Shown: piece after piece, positions 55,960 to 64,000 of the stretch | Layout: the number at the start of each line of letters is the position of its first letter | How positions within the stretch are numbered: the first letter of the stretch is position 1 | NCBI RefSeq assembly: GCF_014844035.1 | Contig: NZ_CP062159.1 | Location: 1,240,001-1,304,000 of the forward strand | DNA: 64,000 nt | Direction of reading: 5' to 3' | Source of the DNA: Flavobacterium sp. MDT1-60 | GTDB taxonomy: Bacteria; Bacteroidota; Bacteroidia; Flavobacteriales; Flavobacteriaceae | Notes under the pieces: generated by a model | What the model saw: the letters and a program-made list of their open reading frames with translations, nothing else | Told to the model about the DNA's origin: nothing | Databases searched by the model: none | Translations under genes and position numbers: made by a program

Positions 55960-58392
55960 ATGAATAAACATAAAAAAATTCTACAAAAAACAACAATAAT
56001 ACTAGCAGTATTACTTCTGGCAGCCTGTGCTTCAAAAAGTAAAAATGACAGAACCGTTGAAGATTTCAACAAAGATTGGAATTTCAAAATAGGCGATTAT
56101 CCAACAGCTATTGAATCTGATTTTAATGCTTCGGATTGGAGAACACTTCAATTGCCTCACGATTGGAGTATTGAAGGCGCTTTTGACAAAGACAGTAAAA
56201 CAAAACAGGCGCAGGGATTTTTGCCGGCAGGAATGGGCTGGTATCGCAAAACATTTACTATTCCGCAGGATTGGGAAAACAAAACGGTTTCTGTAGAATT
56301 TGACGGAGTTTTTAAGAATAGCGAAGTGTTTATTAACGGACATTCTTTAGGAATCCGTCCTAACGGTTATATTTCATTTTCTTATGAATTATCAAAATAT
56401 TTGAAATTCGGAGGACAAAATATCATTGCAGTAAAAGTCGATAATTCGGCTCAACCCAATTCAAGATGGTACACGGGTTCCGGAATTTATAGAAATGTAA
56501 GATTGGTGGCCAGCGATAAATTACACGTGCCAGAGTGGGGAACTTTTGTAACGACGCCAGAAATTTCAAAAGAAAAAGCTTCAATTCATTTAGAAGTGGA
56601 TGTTAAAAATGATTCTGAAATGGAGAAGGAATTCAGAATGGTTTCTTCTATTTTAAATAAAAACAATGTTGAAGTTGCTCAAACCGAATCAATACAAAAA
56701 ATTGGAGGGAATTCTTTGTCAAAAAACATTCAAAAGTTTACTTTAAATAACCCAATTCTTTGGGATACAGAAAATCCGTATTTGTATAAAATCGTCACTA
56801 AAATTTATGACAAATCAATTTTAGTCGACAGTTATGAAACACCGCTTGGAGTTCGTTATTTTAATTTTGATGCCGAAAAAGGGTTTTCATTAAATGGGAA
56901 ACCGATGAAGATTTTAGGTGTTTGTTTGCATCATGACAATGGTGCTTTGGGCGCTGTAGAAAACATTCATGCGGTTAAAAGAAAATTGACCATTCTAAAA
57001 GAAATGGGAACCAACGCCATCAGAATGTCTCATAATCCGCATTCTTTAGAAATGATGCAATTGTGTGATGAAATGGGTTTCATCGTTCAGGACGAAGCTT
57101 TTGATGTCTGGAAAAAGAAAAAGGTAACGAACGATTATCATAAAGACTGGGATGCGTGGCATAAAAAAGATTTAGAAGATTTCATTAAAAGAGATCGTAA
57201 TCATCCATCGGTAATGATGTGGAGTATTGGTAACGAAATCAGGGAACAATTTGACAGTACCGGAATTGCGATTACGAGAGAATTGGCTCAAATTGTAAAA
57301 TCGTTAGATACAACACGTCCAGTAACTTCTGCTTTGACAGAAAATGTTATTGAGAAAAATTTTATTTATCAATCGGGTGCTTTGGATCTTTTGGGATTCA
57401 ATTACAAACACGAAGATTACAAAGATTTTCCAATTCGTTTTAAAGGGCAAAAAATAATTGCTTCTGAAAGTGTTTCGGCTTTAGAAACGCGTGGCCATTA
57501 TGACTTTCCTTCGGATGGTGTTAAAGCCTGGCCGACAAAATATGGTGCTCCGTTTGACGGAAATGCAGATTGGACCGTTTCGGCTTTTGATCAGGTAAAA
57601 TCGTATTGGGGTGCAACGCATGAAGAAAACTGGAAAACGATCAAGAAACAGGATTTTATGGCGGGAACTTTTATCTGGACCGGTTTCGATTATATTGGCG
57701 AACCAGATCCGTATCCGTATCCTGCAAGAAGTTCGTATTTTGGGATTGTTGATTTAGCCGGTTTCCCGAAAGACGTGTATTATATGTACCAAAGTGAGTG
57801 GACAATCAAATCGGTTTTACATATTTTTCCACATTGGAATTGGCAAAAAGATCAGGAAGTTGATGTTTGGGCTTATTACAATAATGCCGATGAAGTTGAA
57901 TTATTCTTAAACGGAAAATCACTCGATAAAAAATCAAAACAAAATGATGATTTACATGTTTCATGGCGCGTAAAATTTGAGCCGGGAACATTAAAAGCCA
58001 TTTCCAGAAAAGATGGAAAAGTAGTTTTAGAAAAAGAAATTCATACCGCGGGAACAGCTTCCAAAATAGATTTGAAAGTATATAAAGCGACCCTTAAAAA
58101 TGATACTTATGATTTGGTTTACGTGACCGTTTCTATCGTTGACAAAGACGGAAATCTTCTGCCAAATGCAAATGACTTAATCAATTTTGAAGTTTCGGGC
58201 GGAGGAAAATTAGTGGGTGTTGATAACGGTTATCAGGCGAATTTAGATTCTTTTAAGGCCAATTCCTGCAAATTGTTTAATGGAAAATGTATTGCTATTA
58301 TTCAGTCGAATGGGAAGAAAGAAAACATCAAATTTAGGGCTTCAACTGGAAACGAGATTCCGGTTTCTGCTCTAGATGTAAAAGTAAATTAA
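55960..58392 (+). CDS. GH2 beta-galactosidase-type lipoprotein
   Basis: An 810-residue GH2 enzyme with lipoprotein signal MNKHKKILQKTTIILAVLLL then AAC (Cys23), followed by ASKSKND, so probably a periplasm-facing anchor. Domains: sugar-binding sandwich (about 45-215: LPHDWSIEGAF, GMGWYRKTF, EVFINGHSLG, NSRWYTGSGIYRNVRL), immunoglobulin-like domain (about 215-320), TIM barrel (about 320-620: CLHHDNGALGA, MSHNPHS, acid/base Glu426 in WSIGNEIRE, probable nucleophile Glu503 in IIASESVSA, GTFIWTGFDYIGEPDPYPYPARSS), then DUF4982-like and further beta domains. It differs from the LacZ-type GH2 at the left edge of the window. It probably removes terminal beta-galactose from pectic side chains. It is the last gene of the plus-strand locus. 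Confidence 0.88.
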   Translation: MNKHKKILQKTTIILAVLLLAACASKSKNDRTVEDFNKDWNFKIGDYPTAIESDFNASDWRTLQLPHDWSIEGAFDKDSKTKQAQGFLPAGMGWYRKTFTIPQDWENKTVSVEFDGVFKNSEVFINGHSLGIRPNGYISFSYELSKYLKFGGQNIIAVKVDNSAQPNSRWYTGSGIYRNVRLVASDKLHVPEWGTFVTTPEISKEKASIHLEVDVKNDSEMEKEFRMVSSILNKNNVEVAQTESIQKIGGNSLSKNIQKFTLNNPILWDTENPYLYKIVTKIYDKSILVDSYETPLGVRYFNFDAEKGFSLNGKPMKILGVCLHHDNGALGAVENIHAVKRKLTILKEMGTNAIRMSHNPHSLEMMQLCDEMGFIVQDEAFDVWKKKKVTNDYHKDWDAWHKKDLEDFIKRDRNHPSVMMWSIGNEIREQFDSTGIAITRELAQIVKSLDTTRPVTSALTENVIEKNFIYQSGALDLLGFNYKHEDYKDFPIRFKGQKIIASESVSALETRGHYDFPSDGVKAWPTKYGAPFDGNADWTVSAFDQVKSYWGATHEENWKTIKKQDFMAGTFIWTGFDYIGEPDPYPYPARSSYFGIVDLAGFPKDVYYMYQSEWTIKSVLHIFPHWNWQKDQEVDVWAYYNNADEVELFLNGKSLDKKSKQNDDLHVSWRVKFEPGTLKAISRKDGKVVLEKEIHTAGTASKIDLKVYKATLKNDTYDLVYVTVSIVDKDGNLLPNANDLINFEVSGGGKLVGVDNGYQANLDSFKANSCKLFNGKCIAIIQSNGKKENIKFRASTGNEIPVSALDVKVN

Positions 58393-58405
58393 AATTGTCA
58401 ACTCA

Positions 58406-58579
58406 TATGTCGCCCCTTTGGGGCTTTGATCCTAATCTATATTATTTTCTATAAATATTAAACTCCGCTGGAGTTTTTCAAAATATACAATAGAAAGATT
58501 TTTAGCTCTGGAAGAGCGAAATATTTATAGAAAAGAATTAAAATAAACATTAAAAGCTCCATAGGAGCGAAATGTTTAA
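58406..58579. repeat. GCTCC-NNNN-GGAGC mini-hairpin cluster at the end of the locus
   Basis: GCCCCTTTGGGGC (about 58412-58424), ACTCCGCTGGAGT (about 58462-58474), GCTCTGGAAGAGC (about 58505-58517) and GCTCCATAGGAGC (about 58556-58568), with ATTTATAGAAAA spacers. It occupies most of the 302-bp convergent gap 58393-58694, together with the hairpin at 58598-58677. Confidence 0.7.
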
Positions 58580-58597
58580 ATCTCAAAGTAAAATCTC

Positions 58598-58677
58598 AAA
58601 AACTCCATTAGCAATAATGAACTGCCCCAAATAGTGTCTAACTTTTTTGGGGCAGTTCATCATTAATGGAGTTTTTT
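58598..58677. terminator. Two-tier hairpin between convergent operons, possible IS-end relic
   Basis: Outer arms AAAAACTCCATTA (58598-58610) and TAATGGAGTTTTT (58664-58676) enclose an inner pair TGAACTGCCCCAAA (58618-58631) and TTTTGGGGCAGTTCA (58645-58659). A-runs and T-runs on both ends suit a bidirectional terminator. The inner arm with AGTGTCTAACTTTTTTGGGG recalls, from memory, IS3-type terminal repeats in Bacteroidota. Confidence 0.65.
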
Positions 58678-58694
58678 ACTTTATAAGCTCTTTC

Positions 58695-61112
58695 TTATTC
58701 ATATTTCAGATATTTTAAAATATCCGTCTTAGTAGCAGAATAAGCTCTTGAAAGTACAATTGTTAAAGTCAGAATTAATAAAATGACAAATCCGAGAAGG
58801 AATGGAAATACGCTAATATCTATTCTAAAAGCAAAATTCTCCAGCCATTTGTTCAGTAAATAATAAACCGGAAACAAGGCAATTACAAAACCAATGATAC
58901 AGTACAAAACATACTGTTTCGATAATTCTTTCAACAGCACATTTGTTTCTGCACCAAGCGTTTTTCTGATGGCGATTTCTTTCATTCGTCTTTGTATTGA
59001 ATAGGATGACAAAGCAAATAATCCGAATAATGCTATTGCAATTACGATTATATTTAAGAGCGAAAACAAGTTCTTTTGTTTGGTGTAAGTTTCATAAGTT
59101 CTCGCATATTCTTTATCTACGAAATCATATTGAAACGGATATTCGGTATCGAATTTCGACCATAATTTTTCGATATTGGCAATCGTATTTTCCAGATCAT
59201 CCCGTTTTAGTTTTGCATAAACTTTATTAATGTTCTGTGTCATACCAAACATTTTGATATTGTAAAAAGCAATTGGCGGCACTTTTAATTCAGGACTTAA
59301 TAAATTGAAATCCTGAACAATACCAATTATTTTTAATTTGTGTTCCCGAATTAAAAGTTCCTTGCCAATAGGATCTTTTAGATTCATTAATTTTAATGCG
59401 CTTTCGTTTATAATCACAGAATTTATAGTGTCTGAAGCTAGTTTTCTGTCAAAATTTCTTCCCTTAATTATTTTGATGTTCAACATTTCAAACATGCCAA
59501 AATCTAAAGGGATAACGCGTTGTTTAAAGAGTTCATCATTGTATAAAACCCCCGCGATAGAATTGTCTGAACCATCAAACGTAATAAGGCCTGTAGAGAT
59601 TTGTTCGACACCTTTAATTTTGCTGAGGTGCTGTTTTATGATGTCGTATTTGTTGTAAATATTTTGGGCTGCATTTTCTCCCTGGTAATCAACCGATGGA
59701 AAATTTAAAGAAACCGAAATTACCTGATCGCCCTTAAAACCCAGATCTTTATTCTGTAAATATTTAATTTGCTGGTATACGATATTGGAGCCAATAATAA
59801 AAAAGGCAGCAATGGCAAACTGAAAAATAAGCATTCCGTTGCGCAGCCAGATACCGTTTTTGCTTCTTTCGAAATTTCCTTTCAAAACTTTAAAAGTTTC
59901 GAAATTGGATATATAAATGGCCGGAAATAATCCTGCCGTCACAATTGTAATGATAAAAATCAATATCAATTGTATGTAAAACTGACTGGCAAGAAGTACA
60001 ATGTTTTTGTTTAAAAAGTTGTTGTAATACGGCAAAGTCAGTTCTACAATTACTAAGGCCAGTAAAATAGAAAAACTCGTGGTTAAAACCGTTTCAAAAA
60101 GAAACTGACTAACAATATTGCCTTTTGATGCACCCGAAATTTTACGTACTCCAACTTCTTTCGCCCGCTTTACCGCATTAGCAGTTGCGAGATTGATGTA
60201 ATTAACAATCGACAAAATGAGAATCAAAAGAGACAAACCCATCATGATCATTAAAAACTGATAATTTCCTCGCGTTTCAGGATAACCATCTGTTATCGAA
60301 TGTAATCTGGCTTTTGATAAAGGTTCAAGAATAACTGTAAAATGCCCCACTTTTTTAGTCATAACTTCGACTGTAAAACCTGCTTCTTTGGCAATTTTCG
60401 CAATAAAATCGTGATTATAAATTCTTTCGAGTTTCTGTCTTGTAAGATCAACTTTGGATGGGTCTTTTACTTTTAATAATAACTTTAAAAGAAACGGACC
60501 AGTCAATCCGGAAGTTGTATATTGTTTCATTTTATTGATGATGGCATTTGGCGCAATCGAAGAATTTTCGGGAATATGATACACGGCCCGCACAGAAAAC
60601 AGCTGGTCAAAGCATTTTATTTGTTTTCCAATGGGGTTTTCATTTCCAAAAATCCTTTTAGCCGTAATATCTGAAATAGCAATACTGGAATCATCTTTTA
60701 TAGCTGAAATTGCATCGCCCTGAATAATTTCGAAAGGAAAAAAAGAAAAGAAATTTTGTTCGACATTGATAATTTTAGCTACAAATTCCTTTTTTCCTTT
60801 GTAAATAATTTTATCCTTTTGATACCAGGAATCAGCATATAGTATAGATTTGACATTTGGATCTTGGTCTAAAGTCGGTTTCAGGAATAAGGCACAATCT
60901 GACCCGACGGGTGTATCGCTTAGTTGAACCAAAATCTGATAAACATTGTCTTTTTCAGGGTTCCAGGCATTGTAACTTTGTTCGTCGTTCCAGTAAAGTA
61001 AGGCAAATATTAATCCCGCGATTCCTATTGATAATCCTAAAACATTTAAGGCCGTAAAGAACTTGTTGTTTTTGAAGTGATAAATAAATATGTTGATCCA
61101 GTTTTTTAGCAT
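58695..61112 (-). CDS. MacB/FtsX-type ABC transporter permease (second of pair)
   Basis: An 805-residue inner-membrane protein of the large Bacteroidota MacB/FtsX permease type. An N-terminal membrane helix near residues 20-42 (FFTALNVLGLSIGIAGLIFALLYW) is followed by a periplasmic MacB-like domain (about 45-280). A group of helices follows (about 285-400, with NLATANAVKRAKEVGVRKISGA), then another helix (about 425-445), a second periplasmic domain and a final FtsX domain (about 680-800, with KEIAIRKTLGAE). Such proteins couple ATP hydrolysis to export or lipoprotein/peptide extrusion; the substrate is unknown. The preceding permease (stop 61114) is a close paralogue, and the two are separated by one base, so they are co-translated. 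Not related to pectin use by sequence. Confidence 0.88.
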   Translation of the reverse strand: MLKNWINIFIYHFKNNKFFTALNVLGLSIGIAGLIFALLYWNDEQSYNAWNPEKDNVYQILVQLSDTPVGSDCALFLKPTLDQDPNVKSILYADSWYQKDKIIYKGKKEFVAKIINVEQNFFSFFPFEIIQGDAISAIKDDSSIAISDITAKRIFGNENPIGKQIKCFDQLFSVRAVYHIPENSSIAPNAIINKMKQYTTSGLTGPFLLKLLLKVKDPSKVDLTRQKLERIYNHDFIAKIAKEAGFTVEVMTKKVGHFTVILEPLSKARLHSITDGYPETRGNYQFLMIMMGLSLLILILSIVNYINLATANAVKRAKEVGVRKISGASKGNIVSQFLFETVLTTSFSILLALVIVELTLPYYNNFLNKNIVLLASQFYIQLILIFIITIVTAGLFPAIYISNFETFKVLKGNFERSKNGIWLRNGMLIFQFAIAAFFIIGSNIVYQQIKYLQNKDLGFKGDQVISVSLNFPSVDYQGENAAQNIYNKYDIIKQHLSKIKGVEQISTGLITFDGSDNSIAGVLYNDELFKQRVIPLDFGMFEMLNIKIIKGRNFDRKLASDTINSVIINESALKLMNLKDPIGKELLIREHKLKIIGIVQDFNLLSPELKVPPIAFYNIKMFGMTQNINKVYAKLKRDDLENTIANIEKLWSKFDTEYPFQYDFVDKEYARTYETYTKQKNLFSLLNIIVIAIALFGLFALSSYSIQRRMKEIAIRKTLGAETNVLLKELSKQYVLYCIIGFVIALFPVYYLLNKWLENFAFRIDISVFPFLLGFVILLILTLTIVLSRAYSATKTDILKYLKYE

Positions 61113-61113
61113 T

Positions 61114-63525
61114 TTACTCGTATTTTAAGTATTTAAGAACATCAATTTTGGTTACCTGATAAGCTTTTGCCAGTACAATTGTTAAGGTCAGGAACATTAA
61201 CGCAATAAGGGCAGCAAAGAAGGGAAGGGCAGGAATGTCAATTCTGAAAGCAAAATTTTCAAGCCATTTTCGCAATAAAAGATAGGCGGGAATTATTCCG
61301 ATCACAAAACCAATCAAACAGAAAATCACATATTGTTTTGATAATTCTTTAAGTAGAATATTGGTTTCAGCCCCTAATGTTTTTCTGATAGCGATTTCTC
61401 TCAATCTTCTTTCCATAGAAAAGGAAGCCAAGGCAAACAATCCGAAAACGGCAATTAGAATTACAATTCCGTTTAAGAGCGAAAATAACTGACTTTGGTC
61501 CTGATATTTTTTATAGGTTCTGGCATAGTTTCTATCAACGAAATTATATTCAAAAGGATATTCGGCATCAACCTTTGTTTTCCAAAACTTTCCAATATTA
61601 TCAATGGTTTGAGACATTTTATCTGGGGAAATTTTAACGGCGATTGTATGCATTTCATTTTGAGACCATGATTGCGTTTTAATGTGAAAGAAAATCATTG
61701 GACCAATTTTGTTTTCAAGCCCAAAATAATTAAAGTCTTTTACAATTCCGACTACCTTATAATTGCCATCCTGCCAGTTGACGATCTTATTTATAGGGTC
61801 TTTTTCGAGTAATGTTTTCGCTGCAGTTTCATTTAATAAAACATTTGAAATGGTGTCTGAGGAAATTTTTTCTGTTAAATCACGTCCTTTTATCAATTGT
61901 ACGTTCAAAAGATTCAGCATTCCAAAATCAACACCCATTTGCTGAGTTATAACCTCCTGATGCGTTTTATAATGTAAACCAGCCCACGAATTTTCTATGC
62001 CTCCAATAGAAAAAGATCCTGCAGAAACGGCTTCAACACCATTAATTTTTTGAAGTTCCTGTTGAATTGCTTTATATCTTTCAAATTGTCCTTTTCCTTT
62101 TTTAGACTTAAATGAAATATCGATGACTTGCGCTCCTTTAAAACCTAAATCTTTTTCAGTCATAAAATTTACCTGTTGGTATACGATAAAAGAACCAATG
62201 ATAAAAAATGTGGCAATAGCAAATTGCAAGATCAGCATTCCATTACGAAGCCATACACCGCTTTTGCTCCTCGAAAAATTTCCTTTTAAAACTTTCAGCA
62301 CTTCAAAATTTGATATGTAGATTGCAGGAATAACACCCGAAACAAAAACAACAAGAATGAAAACCAATACTAATTGCAGATAGAATTGACTTCCGATAAG
62401 AATGAGGTTTTTGTCTAATAAAGCATTGTAAAATGGCAATGAAAGTTCTACGATTACCAATGCCAGTAATACTGAAAAAAGCGTAATTAATATGGTTTCA
62501 AATACAAACTGAATAACAATTTGCAATTTTGAGGCACCAATAACTTTTCTTATACCCACTTCCTTAGCACGTTTTACAGCATTGGCAGTTGCCAGATTAA
62601 TGTAGTTGGCAATCGATAATAACAGTATAAGTATGGATAAACCCATTAATATTTGCAAAAAAGTCAGATTGGCATTTCCTTCGGCAAATGCAACATTTCC
62701 TCGATATAGTCTTGCATTGGTAAGGGGTAATAACTCTGCTTTAAGAGGTTTGCCGTATCTTTTTATGAAGGCTTCAATAGATAAACCTTCTCTCTTTGCC
62801 TGCTTTTTGTAGTTTTCATCAAGATAGATTTGATCCAGTTTTTTAATAACCGCAGTGGTGTCACTTTGCCTTTTTAGCTTAAGCATTAATCCATAATTCA
62901 AACCCCAGCTTTCTCTGTTTTTTTCTAAATCCTCTTCTATTATCGTTGTAACGGCAGACGGCATCACCGAAGATTTGTCTGATAATCGATATACACCGCG
63001 AACAACGAAAATTTGTTCAGCATAAGTAACTTGTTTGCCCATCGGATTTTCGTCTTTAAACAAACGTGAAGCTGTTTCTTCAGAAATGGCAATGCTGTTG
63101 CGATCGTGAATAGCACTCTTTGCGTTACCACGAATAAATTCAAAAGGAAAAAAAGAAAAGAAACTGCTCTGCGCTGTAAAAATCTTATCAAATAACTCTA
63201 TTTTTCCCTGATATTGTATCGTTTCTTTCGAGTAATTAGTTCTAAAATAACAATAGGCATCTAAGTAAGACGTGGTTGATTTTAAAATAGGGGCAGGAAT
63301 TGCGGAAGATACAGCCCAGACATTTCCTCCTCCAAGATTACTCATAACCGAATAGATTTTATCCTTCTCAGGATTCCACTGGTCATACGAATGTTCTTCA
63401 TTCCAATATAAAATTGCAAAAATCAAACCTGCAATTCCAATACTCAAACCCAAAACATTCAAAGCGGTAAAGAGTTTGTTGTTTTTGATGTGGTATATAA
63501 ATATGTTAATCCAGTTTTTTAGCAT
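61114..63525 (-). CDS. MacB/FtsX-type ABC transporter permease (first of pair)
   Basis: An 803-residue paralogue of the following permease; both begin MLKNWINIFIYH and share the helix LNVLGLSIGIAGLIFA and the terminal TDIL/IDVLKYLKYE. It has the same layout: N-terminal helix, MacB-like periplasmic domain, FtsX helices with AKEVGIRKVIGASK, second periplasmic domain, C-terminal FtsX with REIAIRKTLGAE. The ATPase gene ends 4 bases upstream of its start, and the second permease starts 1 base after its stop. The pair probably forms a heterodimeric permease or is a recent tandem duplication. Confidence 0.88.
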   Translation of the reverse strand: MLKNWINIFIYHIKNNKLFTALNVLGLSIGIAGLIFAILYWNEEHSYDQWNPEKDKIYSVMSNLGGGNVWAVSSAIPAPILKSTTSYLDAYCYFRTNYSKETIQYQGKIELFDKIFTAQSSFFSFFPFEFIRGNAKSAIHDRNSIAISEETASRLFKDENPMGKQVTYAEQIFVVRGVYRLSDKSSVMPSAVTTIIEEDLEKNRESWGLNYGLMLKLKRQSDTTAVIKKLDQIYLDENYKKQAKREGLSIEAFIKRYGKPLKAELLPLTNARLYRGNVAFAEGNANLTFLQILMGLSILILLLSIANYINLATANAVKRAKEVGIRKVIGASKLQIVIQFVFETILITLFSVLLALVIVELSLPFYNALLDKNLILIGSQFYLQLVLVFILVVFVSGVIPAIYISNFEVLKVLKGNFSRSKSGVWLRNGMLILQFAIATFFIIGSFIVYQQVNFMTEKDLGFKGAQVIDISFKSKKGKGQFERYKAIQQELQKINGVEAVSAGSFSIGGIENSWAGLHYKTHQEVITQQMGVDFGMLNLLNVQLIKGRDLTEKISSDTISNVLLNETAAKTLLEKDPINKIVNWQDGNYKVVGIVKDFNYFGLENKIGPMIFFHIKTQSWSQNEMHTIAVKISPDKMSQTIDNIGKFWKTKVDAEYPFEYNFVDRNYARTYKKYQDQSQLFSLLNGIVILIAVFGLFALASFSMERRLREIAIRKTLGAETNILLKELSKQYVIFCLIGFVIGIIPAYLLLRKWLENFAFRIDIPALPFFAALIALMFLTLTIVLAKAYQVTKIDVLKYLKYE

Positions 63526-63529
63526 GGCC

Positions 63530-64000
63530 TTAGTTATTTAGAGTAGCTGCAAAAACATCGACATTTCTATTGTTCACTTTTTCAGAAAGTATAATTCCGT
63601 CTTTCATCAAAATAATTTTTTGAGAAAAAGAAGCATCGTAATCTGAGTGCGTAACCATCAAAATAGTAGAACCACTAGCATGAAGATCCGTCAATAATTC
63701 CATTACTTCATTACCATTTTTACTGTCCAGATTTCCTGTAGGTTCATCGGCCAAAATAATTTTCGGGTCATTGATTAATGCTCTTGCCACTGCAACACGT
63801 TGTTGCTGTCCTCCTGAAAGTTGTTGAGGATAATGTTTTAAACGATGCGAAATATTTAATATAGTAGCAATGTCCTGCACTTTTTTCTTTCTTTCAGATG
63901 CAGGAACATTGTTGTAAATAAGAGGCAATTCGATATTATCAAAAACAGATAATTCATCAATTAAATTAAAATTCTGAAAGATGAAGCCGATGTTTTCTTT
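63530..64000 (-). CDS. ABC transporter ATPase, MacB/LolD type (5' end outside window)
   Basis: The 3' part of an ATP-binding subunit; the frame stays open to base 64000, so the start lies beyond the window and the ATG at 63928 is internal. About 156 residues are visible. They include the Q-loop ([16 protein letters not shown]), the signature [15 protein letters not shown], Walker [13 protein letters not shown], and the switch His in MVTHSD. The Walker A part is missing from the window. The EPTGNLDS wording is typical of the MacB/LolD/FtsE group, which pairs with the two downstream permeases. It powers their export function; substrate unknown. Confidence 0.92.
   Translation of the reverse strand, partial: KENIGFIFQNFNLIDELSVFDNIELPLIYNNVPASERKKKVQDIATILNISHRLKHYPQQLSGGQQQRVAVARALINDPKIILADEPTGNLDSKNGNEVMELLTDLHASGSTILMVTHSDYDASFSQKIILMKDGIILSEKVNNRNVDVFAATLNN

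Overview
The window is AT-rich. Its genes lack strong Shine-Dalgarno sequences and their starts often follow runs such as AAAAATAAAATG. It carries a SusC/SusD pair, many signal-peptide glycosidases and a TAnnTTTG-type promoter candidate. Together these point to a Bacteroidota genome, most likely Flavobacterium or a close relative. No rRNA, tRNA, CRISPR array or intact insertion sequence was seen.

Positions 1-58392 are one long plus-strand polysaccharide utilization locus (PUL) for pectin, entered in the middle of a gene. Left arm (1-14986): GH2 beta-galactosidase (5' cut off), GH106 rhamnosidase, SASA-type acetylesterase, DUF5703/GH95-like protein, large PL1 pectate lyase, GH127 enzyme. Core (14987-28651): a 556-bp regulatory gap, SusC, SusD, PL1 lyase, DUF3826 protein, a second and frameshifted PL1 lyase, and a 1079-residue beta-helix/DUF6298-type protein. 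Right arm (28757-58392): GH140 apiosidase-like, GH28 polygalacturonase, GH43, beta-propeller protein, GH78 rhamnosidase, alpha/beta-hydrolase esterase with an STN-like front domain, GH95, MGH1-like lipoprotein, second GH78, sialidase-fold lipoprotein, secreted sugar-isomerase-like TIM barrel lipoprotein, a large GH20/GH67-like enzyme, GH2 with malectin-like and CBM-like modules, and a GH2 lipoprotein. The combination GH140 + GH127 + GH95 + GH106 + two GH78 + GH28 + PL1 + GH2 resembles the rhamnogalacturonan-II loci of Bacteroides thetaiotaomicron more than a simple homogalacturonan PUL. RG-I side chains may also be targets.

Inferred working model: surface lyases, GH28 and esterases cut and de-esterify the backbone. 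SusD (lipoprotein with an acidic, surface-type export signal) and SusC import oligomers. Exo-acting GH2, GH43, GH78, GH95, GH106, GH127 and GH140 enzymes, several of them soluble or inner-facing lipoproteins in the periplasm, strip side chains. No transcription regulator, monosaccharide transporter or cytoplasmic uronate pathway gene lies in the window.

From 58695 to the end, an unrelated minus-strand operon encodes two tandem MacB/FtsX-type ABC permeases and the 3' part of their ATPase. It converges on the PUL across a repeat and a strong hairpin.

The most unusual features are: (i) a PL1 gene broken by a one-base deficit exactly at an A_AAA_AAC heptamer; (ii) families of long palindromic intergenic repeats, several built from units repeating every 10 bp, that fill most junctions of both arms and are absent from the SusCD/PL1 core; and (iii) several large enzymes of unclear specificity.
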